A DNA stretch of 64,000 nt, taken from NCBI GenBank assembly GCA_037349105.1, contig JAYJMM010000120.1, positions 124,001 to 188,000 on the forward strand, in the 5' to 3' direction. The DNA is from Limnomonas spitsbergensis (taxonomy: Eukaryota > Chlorophyta > Chlorophyceae > Chlamydomonadales). A model generated the notes under the pieces. That model was not told where the DNA came from. It saw only the letters and a program-made list of their open reading frames with translations, and searched no databases. Within the stretch, counting starts at the first letter, position 1. The number at the start of each line of letters is the position of its first letter. Below are positions 11,277-22,316 of the stretch, in pieces. A program made the translations under genes and the position numbers.

Positions 11277-11576
11277 CTACCCACACTCAAGAGGCCATGA
11301 TCCTACCCGGAGGCCTGTGGTGCTGCAGCGAGCAATACTGCAAGTCGAGGGGCAGAGCCTGCGCATCTTGAAGGCGTCGTATATACACCCGTTGTCGATT
11401 GAACGATCCCAGCAGTCAGGGAGCACATCCGCGCAGCTAGTGGAGGGCGTCTCTGTGTACCCAATGAAAGCTGTGTCTCTAGTTTCGAACTTTGGGTGCA
11501 CCGGTAAGCCCTTGACACGATACAGGACAGCCGAAGTCAAGAGCAGCAGCACAGAAAGAGCTGTATACATGGTCAA
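11277..11576 (-). CDS. small secreted protein with a ShKT-like cysteine domain (tentative)
   Basis: A 99-codon frame. It opens with a typical signal peptide (Met then YTALSVLLLLTSAVLY). A six-cysteine block follows at residues ~48-84 (CADVLPDC, GCIYDAF, LCPSTC, ARC) with the spacing of a ShKT domain. In algae and animals such domains occur in secreted enzymes and small extracellular proteins; none of this indicates a toxic activity here. It overlaps the upstream-most in-frame Met of the aldo/keto reductase by ten bases, so it could be a separate gene or the first exon of a longer spliced gene (GTAGGA after the last Cys could be a donor). Confidence 0.4.
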   Translation of the reverse strand: MTMYTALSVLLLLTSAVLYRVKGLPVHPKFETRDTAFIGYTETPSTSCADVLPDCWDRSIDNGCIYDAFKMRRLCPSTCSIARCSTTGLRVGSWPLECG

Positions 11577-11729
11577 TGTCTCATGTCTATGCTCATCCGT
11601 TTATCATCCGCGGTATATTATAAATTGATGATATAAACCTGCAGGTACGAATACTGAAAATGCACCTATTACTACTGAGTACAGAAGTAATCAAAGTATT
11701 TGAGGGGACCGGAAGAATAAGGAACTAGG

Positions 11730-12605
11730 TCACCGAACGTAGGCAAGACAAACAAAGAAGGAACGGTCAGGATGAAACAAGAGTTCGACTGCTGGCACAA
11801 AAAGTGTGATGTCACGTGTCCCTGACGTCCCGTCCGACTGCCTGCCTCGGGGACGCAGTTAACCCTGAAAACGCTATGACCTCTCCCAGCAAACCCTGAA
11901 AAACCTGACACCAAAATCTGAGGCATCTGGGCTACTGACGACGTTCGTAAACTAGGATGCCGAACGTAAGCAAGACAAACAAAGAAGGAACTGTCAAGAA
12001 AAGAGACAAGTTCGGCTGGCACAAAAAGTGTGCCACGTACCCCCAAGACGGGCCAGGCCAGGCGCCTCGGGGACGCAGTCGACCCTAAAAGCGCTATGAC
12101 CTCTCCCATCAAACCCTGAAAGCCCTCCTCAAAATCTGAGGCACTTGGGCTACTGACGACGTTCGTAACTAGTCACCGAACGTCGACAAGACACACACAG
12201 AAGTAACGGTCAAGAAGAAAGAAGAGGTCGGCTGGCACAAAAAGTGTGATGCCACGTCTCCCCCCAAGACGGGCCAGGCTAGGCGCCTCGGGGACGCAGT
12301 GCACCCTAAAAGCGCTATGACCTCTCCCAGCAAACCCTGAAAAACCTCTTCGTACGGCGGAGCACTTGGGCTACTGACGACGTTCGTAACTAGGATGCCG
12401 AACGTAAGCAAGACAAACAAAGAAGGAACTGTCAAGAAAAGAGACAAGTTCGGCTGGCACAAAAAGTGTGATGCCACGTATCCCCCCAAGACCAGGCGCC
12501 TCGGGGACGCAATTTACCCTAACAGCGCTATGACCTCGACCGCCAAACCCTGAAAAACCTACCCAAAATCTGAGGCACTTGGGCTACTGACGACGTTCGT
12601 AACAA
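11730..12605. repeat. ~220-bp tandem satellite, 4 copies
   Basis: The word GCTACTGACGACGTTCGTAA occurs at 11931, 12149, 12370 and 12583, giving periods of 218, 221 and 213. Each copy also has GCAAGACAAACAAAGAAG, CACAAAAAGTGTG, CCTCGGGGACGCA and GCGCTATGACCTC. Copies are about 85-90 percent alike by eye. The array lies between genes, not in a recognised intron. Short open frames on the minus strand repeat a similar peptide, but I see no start, domain or splice structure that supports coding. Confidence 0.9.
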
Positions 12606-15600
12606 ACTCAAGATATGGAGACTTGCAGCCTGTATGCATAAAGGCATCACTGATGCATGCCAAGCACAGAGGAAGTCGACCCTGAGGCAGGGGGTTATCA
12701 CCTAGGGTTTACCCTACACCCTAGGGACTATGAGGTTCAGTGGGACCTCATCCCCTGCACATTTGCTGTCGAGGGAAATAGCTATAAGCGATGTTCCTGT
12801 CTATTTATGATATCCACGTGGTCTGTACCAGTCCATCGGCGTTTTGGAGCTGAATTCCTTGCCGTCCCCGCCGTCATCAGCAAAGCCGCAGACCTCGTAT
12901 GCAGATCTGGACGGGCGCGACAGCGAACAAACAAGATGGGTATAAACGTTGCACCTTGCAAAATAGCGAGATGCACTCGTTTCCCGTTGGGGCTGGTCCC
13001 ATTCGCAAATGGCAGATACCTTGCAAGCCGGTGGAATCGTGCAGATCATGGGGACCGCATTTATGACTGAGTTTGTGCTGTCCACTCGTTAACTCAATAC
13101 TTATATCCCCATCCCCAGCAGATGATATTGACCCAGGAGGGCATGTCCCGCCTAACGTCATGTCGTCAATCGATGAGAGCAACTGAAGCCTGCCACGCAA
13201 CTAAGGCATGATCTGAACATGCATCATTTCTCTAAAACCCCTAGCCACCTTGAGTTACAGAGAATCTTGCATGGAGTGGGTGCTGGGGGCGTACACTGGA
13301 GCATTTCTCCAGGCCTGGAGTTCTTCCTATCCTGAAGAATGGTCAAATGTGTACTAATGCCTCTTTCTATCTTGCTATGTGTGCATGGCCATGAGGCTGG
13401 AGTTCTTCCAGCCTCAATAGCCATCACCAAAAAGCTGTGATCAAAGAAATGGTTGACCAGAGGCATGCACCCTCCTTAAAGCAAAACTAAAACTCAGGAG
13501 GCCCCATTTATGGTCGTAACGGCGGATCCCAAAGTCCGATGCCTTGGTGAAATCATGTGCATGGATGCCTTGATGAACCTTGTGTGTTGGTGAAGGGTGC
13601 CCAATGTTGCACTCTAATGGAGGCTTGGCCCGGGTTGGGGCAATGGTTGCTGCAACTTCATACCTGTGCGCTAAGGGGCCTACAGACGAATTGACAAAGG
13701 CTTTCGAAAGAGGTGCCAGTCGATCAATCTAAATAGGCCCCCATGGTATAGGACCCAATGTGGTATATTGCCGAGGGAGATCATGAGAGGGACTTTGGCG
13801 TACCTCGAATCCCCGACAAACCAGCATCGTTGGGCGGTGACAACTGTACCTTGTCAGCCACTGCTGTCCATGTGTCTCGACACTGACAGCTCTGGTAAGC
13901 AGAAATCTGAATGAGAGTATGTAGCAGGTGAGGGAAGGAGAGAAAGGGATGATCGCCCCTTACGTTTTCTTCTAAAAAGCGGGCGTCTTTTGACTACACC
14001 CGGACCTTGTGTCCAAATGGGGAACCCTCTAGAGAAAACTGCCTCCACCCCTTCGTGAGTTCGATTCTCCTAAGGTGTGGTTATTTGTCACACTGTGGTG
14101 GAAAAGGCTCGCGTTACAGTTTGAAATCCTTGTGATCTGCGCAGTCGAAAGAAGCTCGGGAAAATCCTTGTGTAATAAGTGTGCAATCGCAACAGCCAGG
14201 GTGAGGCAGCATTAACTATCATGATAAATTGCCCTCACTCTGGTTCTGCTGAAGGTTGCCTCTGTAGTTGCACAAACTCTAGCAGATCACGAGATTAAAT
14301 TTCTACCCGAGTTTCCACTGACGGATTGAGTGCTTTTTCCCTATGCTGGGACTGTCTATGAGGGACATCTAATGAAAAGAGGCAAGGGTACTGTGTGCCC
14401 TGCCTATATTTTTTTGTAATTCTAGCAGTGGTGGTGGGACTTTGCTCTTATGATCTCTTGATGCCAAGCATTCAGGGTGAGCCTTGCAAAACCCCTTTTT
14501 GGTAAAGCAGTTGTTGTGTGACGCACGGGGCAGTGGTACAATAACCTCAGGCTGTTGTAAAACCCTACCCTAGAGGATCACAGAGCACCTGTCAATCATC
14601 AAGATCGTAAAAAGGTATTCCTACCTTGGCTAAAGAAAATTAAGACGCAACCACTGCTGAATTGAGAACTGGCCACTCAACAAAAGAGACGTTGTCTCAA
14701 ATGTTTGGGCAAACTTTTCTCTTACAAGCTAACGCGGATCTTATCAGTTTTGAAACCTCTACCTGCTTCATGCCCCAATCTCTACAAGGCAAGCACAGCC
14801 ATGAGATTGGGGTTTTGCTGCAGCGTGGGAAGCAGCTTGATGGTCGTGAGGCGCAAAATGACTTGTGTCACCACACCGAGCTGGCCACCAAGCTGAGCAT
14901 TACTTGTAATGAAATCTGGCACTAGACCCTCTTGGGTAATGGGGTTTATTCCTCTTGTCAGTGTAAAACAATCTCCTCGAAATTCCAATTTGGAGGAGGC
15001 AACGAGGACTAGCAAGGAGTATGAGATCAGCCAGGGCTCCCCCCCAGTCGGGAGCCTAAACGCCAATCTCAGTAGCCTGTCTGTCATGCTAGTGTAAGGT
15101 GTTTTTGTGGGTCAAGTCCTCTTCTTGTGGTATGGGAGTTAAGGTTGGCTGTCCCTTCAAGTTTAACATGGGTGAAAACCCTTGTCATAATAAGGGTACA
15201 GCCATGAGAGGACTTGCCATCCCTTAGTGTTAGGTAGTAAAGGCTAAGGTTAAAACCCTCATCCATGAGGGGAAACCTGAAACTCACTGCCTAACACAGC
15301 CTAAGCTTTGGGAACAAGGGTCACTGATTCAGCTGGCCTATTTTGCATAATGACACTATGCCAGCCCAGACCCTTATACCCATTCTGCAAGAGCATGCAT
15401 ATGCCATACGGTGTTTGCCAGTGCATAATTTGGACTGTGATGAAGTCTGGAATCACATTGAGCTCTCATAAAGAAGGAGAGCCAAAGCCACATGGGCCTT
15501 ACCTATGAGCGATGAGTTGTGCCCATTTCTGAGTCCCATCAAATGGTACACGGACTACTGAAAATGGTACCGGCACACGGACATATACAGTTGCGGTGCG

Positions 15601-15802
15601 GTGAAACCCAAACAAAGCTCAAATTGTAACCACAGAATAAAATAGATATTCGCGCGATTTTCGAGGCAGAAACCTAGGTATAGAGGTTTGGTTCCTGGTT
15701 GGGCCTGTGCGACCTGAGCTCAAAACCCTGTTTAAACCTGGTTAATATTCTCATCACCTCATGATTCATGTCCTTCACCGTCATGAGTCATAGTCCTTCG
15801 CC
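12606..15802. other. spacer without a supported gene
   Basis: The longest frame is 137 codons on the plus strand (12657-13070); it has no recognisable domain, and the antisense frames over the same bases are equally open. The rest holds only frames under about 115 codons. Base composition is more AT-rich than in the genes. No RNA gene could be supported. Confidence 0.5.
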
Positions 15803-18341
15803 CTAAATTAGGAACCTAGCAGCAGCAAGTGGGCTTCCAGGTGTTGGGCTCACAGCAGGATGTGGTGGCGCATGCATGCCCTGGCCAACCCAGCGGCTCA
15901 CGAAGTAATCCTCGATCGTCCGAGCCTGCAGAGCCATTCAAGTCCTCAGGCAAAAAGCTTAGCTGACAAGTCTCGGCATGACCCTTGTCCTCGTCTTCGA
16001 GTCAGGTATAACACAACAGTTCGACCTCCATAACCAAACTTGAGTGTGACGGATGGTGTGTGGCCATCGCATGACGGGAACAGTCAGCAACACAGACGAG
16101 TTTCGAAGCCCATGCCGACTGTTGCATGGCCTGGATGCAGCGTGGTATGGCATGCGCATGTCCTGTCCCTCACCAGTGCCACGCCCACAGGTTCTCCCTT
16201 CGTAGTCAGTGGTGCCGGCCGAATTGTTAACATGCCGTGGCGGTTGCCGAAAACAATGTCCGTCAGATACCTGCAGGTGCCAGGATATATGACAACCACT
16301 CATGAGCTACTGCCAAGTGCCGACACCACATGATGATGGCAGGATATTTTGCTCAAGCCAATAAAGAAGTATCCAGCCCCCGAATCAGAAGCTGAAAAAA
16401 ACTGGCCATGGCCGGACAAGCCCTCAGGACATGGACCTGGCTGGTTGCAGCCCATGAACCATGCCACATGCCTTGCTGACTCCCCCAGGACTTCACAGTC
16501 TGTCATTCTGTTTGCTTACCCCTCAGGCCCACCCATCCCACCTGTCGCCCACCATGACCAGCTCCCTGGCGGTGCAACCAAAGTACTCTTTAAGCTCTGT
16601 AGTGCCCCCAGCTGGCTTCTTCTCAACATGCCTGGACATGAACAATAACATGATCACAGAAGGGAAGCAATGACTAATTGCCATGCATGCCATCATCTCA
16701 TGAAATGAAGTAGTTTGCAGGTTAGCACCGGGATGTGGAACAAGCGCATCATCAGTGACCTACGGTATGTCCAATTATCCGCTCTTTATTCTAGGGTGTC
16801 TAGAGCGCCTAGAACGCCGGGTTCCATGTTCCTGCACCCTCACATAGGAGGGTGGCATGGCTGCACCATGGTCCTGGCTGTGCATGGTAGCTGGAATTGA
16901 GCCTAGTCATTCCCTACCAGCCCCACGCGGCCGAGCGTTTAGCAGGGCCCAGCGGGTATGCACCCTTCTAAATTGTAGGGTGCTTCGGCACCTTCGCCCA
17001 GCGGGTATGCACCCTTCTAAATTGTAGGGTGCTTCGGCAATAATTCAGCTGCCTGCAGCCTGACGCAGCATACCCTGCTGTTCGGTACCGGTGTGTGGTA
17101 CAAGCACATCATCTGAGACCTGCGCAATCGCAACCATCACCGCTCACCTGACGGGATATCAGCAGCACCACCTCATGCATACACCCGAGATGCACCGAGG
17201 CTTGCACCCACCTGAGCACGTAGATTCCCAGAGCAGCTTCGAGGGCCTCAGCCTCCTCCCCTGCAAAAAACAGCAGAACATGTTGTTGACAGAATGGTGT
17301 GGCTCAATTTAGTTATGGATGTTCTCCTTCTAGGTTTCAGTTCAGAGTCTAAGCATTGACCTGGACCGGTTGGTTGTTGAGTCACCATCTATAGTTCCTG
17401 GTTGGTGTCAACACCCTTGTCTGCCAACAATCGTGAAGGATTGTCCATCCATGCAAGCCCATTGTAAAATTGCGTCGGCCTTGCATGCGGTGCATGTGAC
17501 CAGGCCTTCACTCACAGACCAGCGCTTGCTGCGCCACCAACCTTGCTGCACCTACCAAACCAATTGAGGATTTGAGGGGATACACTCTGTGCCTCACCTT
17601 TTGGGTCGTACTGCTGGAGTCCTGCCGAGTTGCTGTACAGTACCACCTTTTTCCCGAAGGCCTGCTGACAAGCTGCCAGTGACTGTTGCAAGCGAGGGTC
17701 GACTTTGGGACTGAAAGGCTCGGTCAAAGTGTTGTCCTTGTCAAAGATGACACCCTAGGGCACATGTGGACAATGAAGAAGTCAGGAATGACCGAATGAG
17801 AAAGGCGCTGAAATCACAGAGTGGCTGTAACATTTTGTACGGTGGTATGACAGCAGCGTCGCTGGATGACAATACCGATGCTCTATCTCCACCCAAAATG
17901 CAGGCAGATGCAGGCAGGTAAATGAGAAATCATAAACATCCTTAGATCAACAGCCCATGGTCCTGGCAAATGGCAGATTATTGTCTCAGTGCCACCCTAC
18001 TTAATTAAAAATTTGCATGGGGTTGTACAGTTTGCATGGCTAGCCATGCACCCTGCTTGTGTGCGAGACCCCTCACCTTGATACCTGCGTCCCTGAGTGC
18101 GTCCCAGCTGATGCTGCTGATATCAGGGACAGACAGGTGGGGCAGTGCCAGCGGCTTGTCTCCCTGGAGCAAAAACATGTCTGTCAACGGTCATGGTGAG
18201 CAGACCCCCATGCAGCAGGGGGGGTCACTTATACCTGTGTCCATGCGTTAGTTGCCTGATCCAGCTGGCAGAGCTCACCCCGAGAATCTTCATGAATAGG
18301 CCTATGCCAGCGGCATTGAAGTTTTGTCCCATCTGAGACAT
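15803..18341 (-). CDS. PGPP1: phosphatidylglycerophosphate phosphatase (GEP4/PGPP1 family, HAD)
   Basis: Dephosphorylates phosphatidylglycerophosphate to phosphatidylglycerol, the step before cardiolipin in mitochondria and also used for plastid PG. Exons: 18279-18341, 18077-18163, 17598-17754, 17212-17260, 16542-16631, 16174-16270, 15803-15925; 221 aa, all phases agree. The N-terminal GQNFNAAG and LALPHLSVPDI blocks are typical of the family. HAD motifs are complete: DKDNT (D55, D57), SNSAG (S91), the Lys in HVEKKPAGG (K123/K124) and VGDR plus TDIVFGNRHG. It ends in IEDYFVSRWVGQG and a short tail. I chose Met at 18341 because it directly precedes the conserved N-terminus, so no long transit peptide is predicted; an upstream 5' exon is not excluded. 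Confidence 0.95.
16944..17040. repeat. two tandem ~49-bp hairpin units inside a PGPP1 intron
   Basis: The unit CCCAGCGGGTATGCACCC, TTCTAAATTGT, AGGGTGCTTCGGCA appears twice, nearly identical. GCACCCT and AGGGTGC are perfect inverted arms around a 10-base loop, so each copy can fold into a stem-loop. The copies lie in the intron between exons 17212-17260 and 16542-16631. Confidence 0.85.
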
Positions 18342-19490
18342 TGTTCCAGTTCCCTGTAGCTCATCACACATGGGGAGGATACAACGAGGTGACAAACAGA
18401 TGTTCACACATTGATCTCAGACATCGGAGATGCATGGGTGGGGTTGACATGGAAGGATGCTGGTCAAAGGTAGGTGCGTGTATGCAGGTGGCCTGCCATG
18501 CCAGATTGCAATGTGCTCGCAGTCACTGAGGCTTATCTTGTGGGCTGACTTAAATGCGTTGCGCCAAGCATGAGCAGGTGCATTGCCTACCCGGACAATG
18601 GTGGCCAATCTAGGTATGATTTCAGCTTTTCTTGCTGTTTTCACTTGGCGGACCCGTTCCTGGACCCTGAGGCCTGAAGGTAAGTAACGAGCTGGGGTAG
18701 TGACCGCATGCAACATGCAGTACCGTCCTGTGGGCCCCACGTGTGCTGCTGCAACCCTCCACCAGCTGATGCTTCTAAGCTGTGAAAAAGCTGCCTGTCT
18801 GATAAATGATTAAATACAGTTGCAGTGTGACGTGGTCGAGGCTTTCCCGCCAGGTGGTTGGGTGCGGAGGCGGGTGGGGCGAGGTCTGGTGTGAATCAGA
18901 GAATTCTCTGGTGTGAATGGGCGGGTGGTGAATGGGGGCATTTTACGGTGGCCTGTGCTACTGCGGGGACCGTCCCCTGGCTACTGCCCACCCTGAGTCA
19001 ACCCTGAGCCTGAGTGACTACTGCCCACCCGCACCCGACTACTGCCACGGCCCCATCTCGGTGATGTGGCTCTGTGGGTTACACGTCATTTCGGGCAGTC
19101 GCATCGAAGTCACGACACGACTGACGTCGTCACATCTCCACTCGAACATCATTGTCTCCGCATGCCATTTTCGGTACTTTCTACCGTTATTCGTATCTTA
19201 CCACCTCTCCACTGAGCTCTCCACTCTCCTTTCTCCACCAGACACGTGGACAATAAGCTGCATCATCACTCACTTTAACGACCCAAGCTTCCTGCCCTGT
19301 CCAACCAAACCAAAAGACCCACCCTGCATTGCTTCAGACGCCCTGAGCATTCTCCCACCATGCAAGCACGATTCACCCGCTTATCAGTCACCCAAGGCGG
19401 CATCACTGGCGCCGAAGGTGAGAAGCTTGGGCGAGAAGCATAAGCCTGTCCGAGCCAAAAGTTATAGCAAGGGCTGTCTGCTCTCAGGAC
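18342..19490. promoter_or_regulatory. divergent intergenic region between PGPP1 and the DUF3110 gene
   Basis: About 1.15 kb between two divergently transcribed genes, so it should hold both promoters and 5' UTRs. I cannot point to a defined TATA box or factor site. A 214-codon frame at 18932-19576 overlaps the DUF3110 start, has no domain and is not supported as a gene. Confidence 0.35.
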
Positions 19491-21628
19491 ATGGTTGTTC
19501 ACCGCGGATTACCAAGTCACTCAACACCGTCACTTTCTTCCCTAACATCTGCAGCTCTGAAGACGCGCCAATCTAGTCGTGAGGCCCCATCTAGGGCGTG
19601 CATCCTCTCAGGTGCGCGACTTAGTCGTAAACTTTACGACCGTTCGGCCCCTTACTTGTCAGCGAAGCGATGCTTATAGTTGTCAGCAGCCGTATAAAGA
19701 CTAATGCTAATATCATTGTGTCCACTGACTGCGCGTTGCAGGAGCTCGCTGCATTGTCACGCGCTGCGTTGGTGCCGGAGACGAGGCTGGCACAGCCGCG
19801 CGCCGTAGTTTTTACCTGGTGCGTCCACCGGAACATGATGCTTGAGAAGACGGGAAAGTGCCGTTATTCGGCTTGTGGAGTACGTCGGGCGGTCACCAGT
19901 GTTGGCACACCACTCTCAGAATTGCTGCTATTAGGGCTTTCCTGTCACGAGTATGATTTACCGTGTGTATGTCTGCTGACCCTCACTGCTGTAGACGCTA
20001 ACAGATACATGCCCTCCTGCCCCTCCAGGACGGCCCCATGCAGCACAGTGCAGGCTTTGTGAATAACAGCGACCAGGAGTCCACCTCGCGACCACAGGAC
20101 ATTTGGGATGGCATGGTGAACGCCGCGGAGCCCATTCCCCCATCCCCTGCGAGCCAGCCGCGGAACAGTGACGAGCTGCACAGCAGCCTTCGCAGGAATC
20201 AATACTGGACACCGGCAGACCGGCCGGGCATCAATCTTTTGGATGAGGGCTCCGCAGGCTGGAAGGCAGTGACACATGTGAGGCTCTTGGCCGGGGTCGA
20301 GAGGGTGAATAAAGGCAATGCAAAGACTGTGACGTGACGCATGAAGATTGAGGGGAGATAGGAAGCTGAGGTGAAGCTGCAGATTTGTGGGAACACCACT
20401 GAATGTTGTAACACGTAAGCATGTCTGCCGCAAGGTCTGCCCGTCTTGTGAAACAATGTTCAAAATGCACTGTTCACATTTGTCCATTTGTCACCCAATG
20501 CCCTATCCCTATCCCTATCCCTTATTCCTGCCCCTCCCTTCGATAGGTCCACGTCATCCTCTTCGGTGGCTCGCAAAAGGAGCAGGAAGGCATCTACTCG
20601 CTGCGGGCTGCCGGTCATGAGGGCCTGCCTCAGGAGACAATCATCGTCTTTGAGGGACAACAGGATGCAGAGCGGTGCGTGACCTGGGAAGGGAGGGAGA
20701 GAGGTCTAGAAGGGCCAGATGCCTGTTATTTTTAAAATGGATAGGGTTGTTGTAGAGCTTGGTTTTTCTAGGGTCTGGGCCTGCCTATTCCCCCTGCCTG
20801 ATTCCCCAGTGTTGATTGGCACTGATCCCTGCCCCTCTCCTTGATCTTAGGTACGCTGCAATGCTGGAGGTCACCATGGACCCACACACGCCACGCATCT
20901 GCGAAATCCAAATAGAGGATTTGACCACCTTCTGCCACGACAGGTAAGCGCGCTGAAACTAACAGATACAGCACTGCCAAACCTCCCATTAAGTCCAAGT
21001 GCTCTCATTGATCACTTCTGTAGTTATGTTGGATACCCTGAGCCACTTCTGAGGTATGATTGGAACCTGAACTGTTTTTGCTTGTGCTCTGTGCACCAGG
21101 GGCTACCTGTGTCGGTTGGAGCCCACTGGCTCGCTGCTAATTCCGCCCGACTTCAATGTTGGCCTCACAGATTGGGAGAGGGCCAAAAAGCTCAGGTAAA
21201 TGAGCTGCGTCCATCTGGGCCAACACCTGCGGAGGGTATGGTTCTGGGAACAGGGTTGAGCATGGAAGGGAGGGAAGGGAATGTTGGGTGGCCTCCTCTG
21301 CCGTCCCCAGTCTTCACAAATGAGCCTAATTCAACTTTTGAATTTGTGTAGGGGTGGCTGCTTTGACGTTCTTGAGGTGGAGCCCACAGGTTCCTCGGAG
21401 AATCTTGAGTCAGACAGCAGCTGCCGCAGCACAAGTCAGGTGGCGGTACGGCCTGGCAGCCAATCAGAAGCCACCTTGGCGGCAGCGTCATTTGCGCCAT
21501 ACGAGGAGCCCATGACTGAGCAGGATCTGGAGGTGTGGAGGAGCCGGCTGGAGTCACTCTTGCCTCCAGCCAGAGATCGGCGGGCTGGTCACACTACCCA
21601 GTTGTGTGGATGTATGACAGATGAATGA
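19491..21628 (+). CDS. DUF3110 domain protein, probably plastid-targeted
   Basis: Function unknown. DUF3110 proteins are shared by cyanobacteria, algae and plants. Exons: 19491-19611, 19742-19818, 20029-20277, 20547-20674, 20851-20943, 21100-21195, 21352-21628; 346 aa, all phases agree. Residues 1-66 are rich in Ser, Arg and Ala with almost no acidic residues at the start, as in a transit peptide. The domain runs from about residue 150 (VHVILFGG) through EGIYSLRA, IIVFEGQQDAERYAAMLE, CEIQIEDLTTFC and GYLCRLEPTGSLLIPP to NVGLTDWER near 255. A Ser-rich, then acidic tail (TEQDLEVWRSRLESLLPP) follows and may be lineage-specific. The first two exons are less certain than the rest because they carry no conserved residues. 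Confidence 0.92.
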
Positions 21629-22316
21629 CCTTTATTTATTAGGGTGAGAGTGACTGGACTGATTTTTGTCAATGAAGGGTGTTTTCTCTTCTAGTTTTGG
21701 ACGAACCACCTTATGGTTGGGGATTTTTTAGAGACAATCCTAGTCTAGTCTAGTCCTGGTTTCGAATTTTGTTTTTTCTTTGTTCATCTAATTATACGTT
21801 TCTACCCTCTTCTGCCGTGGTCTGCCTACAAGATTCAGAATCTGTCTTACCACGAGTGGGGTTGGCCTCCAAGAGGCAGTTTTGTTTAAGCTATTATTGT
21901 AGAAGCGGTGGGACTCCAGTTCAGTGTATTACAAACAATCTGTGTCAAAACTTTGAAGGTTTGTTGAGAACAGATATGCTTTGTCCACGGCACAGGATAG
22001 TTTATCTTGCTGTTTGGCCGGAAATTGTACACATTTTCTTTCTAATTTCTGTGCTCGTGATCCGTATAATATACTGCAAAACTTACATGTGTGGGGCATA
22101 CCGGTGTGTAAGTAAGGAAACTTAACGCGTTCACTAGTCGTGACACTATATAATGAAGGATGATTCAGCCTGCGTGACCCTCGATCCACGGACTGAAAAA
22201 ATCCCAACTGATATCCGATTCCAGAAGCTTCATCCCTGCCTCAAAGCTTCATTCCTGCCTGGGGCGTGCATTCAGTGGCAGTCTATGCCGAATGGATGAT
22301 CCCCTGCCTACAGCCT
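21629..22316. other. convergent intergenic region
   Basis: Lies between the 3' ends of the DUF3110 gene (+) and POLA1 (-). It is AT-rich (TTTATTTATTAGGG just after the DUF3110 stop) and holds no convincing coding frame; it should contain both 3' UTRs and polyadenylation sites. Confidence 0.5.

Noticed and set aside
12657..13070. 137-codon plus-strand frame
   Set aside because: No domain; the antisense frames are equally open and no splice structure supports it.
14045..14085. T-loop-like word GAGTTCGATTCTC
   Set aside because: Stem too short and no matching tRNA 5' half upstream.
18932..19576. 214-codon plus-strand frame
   Set aside because: Lies in the divergent promoter region, overlaps the DUF3110 start in another frame, no recognisable family.
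20900..21560. Minus-strand frames over the DUF3110 gene
   Set aside because: Shadows of the coding exons; only the plus strand has the conserved domain and splice sites.
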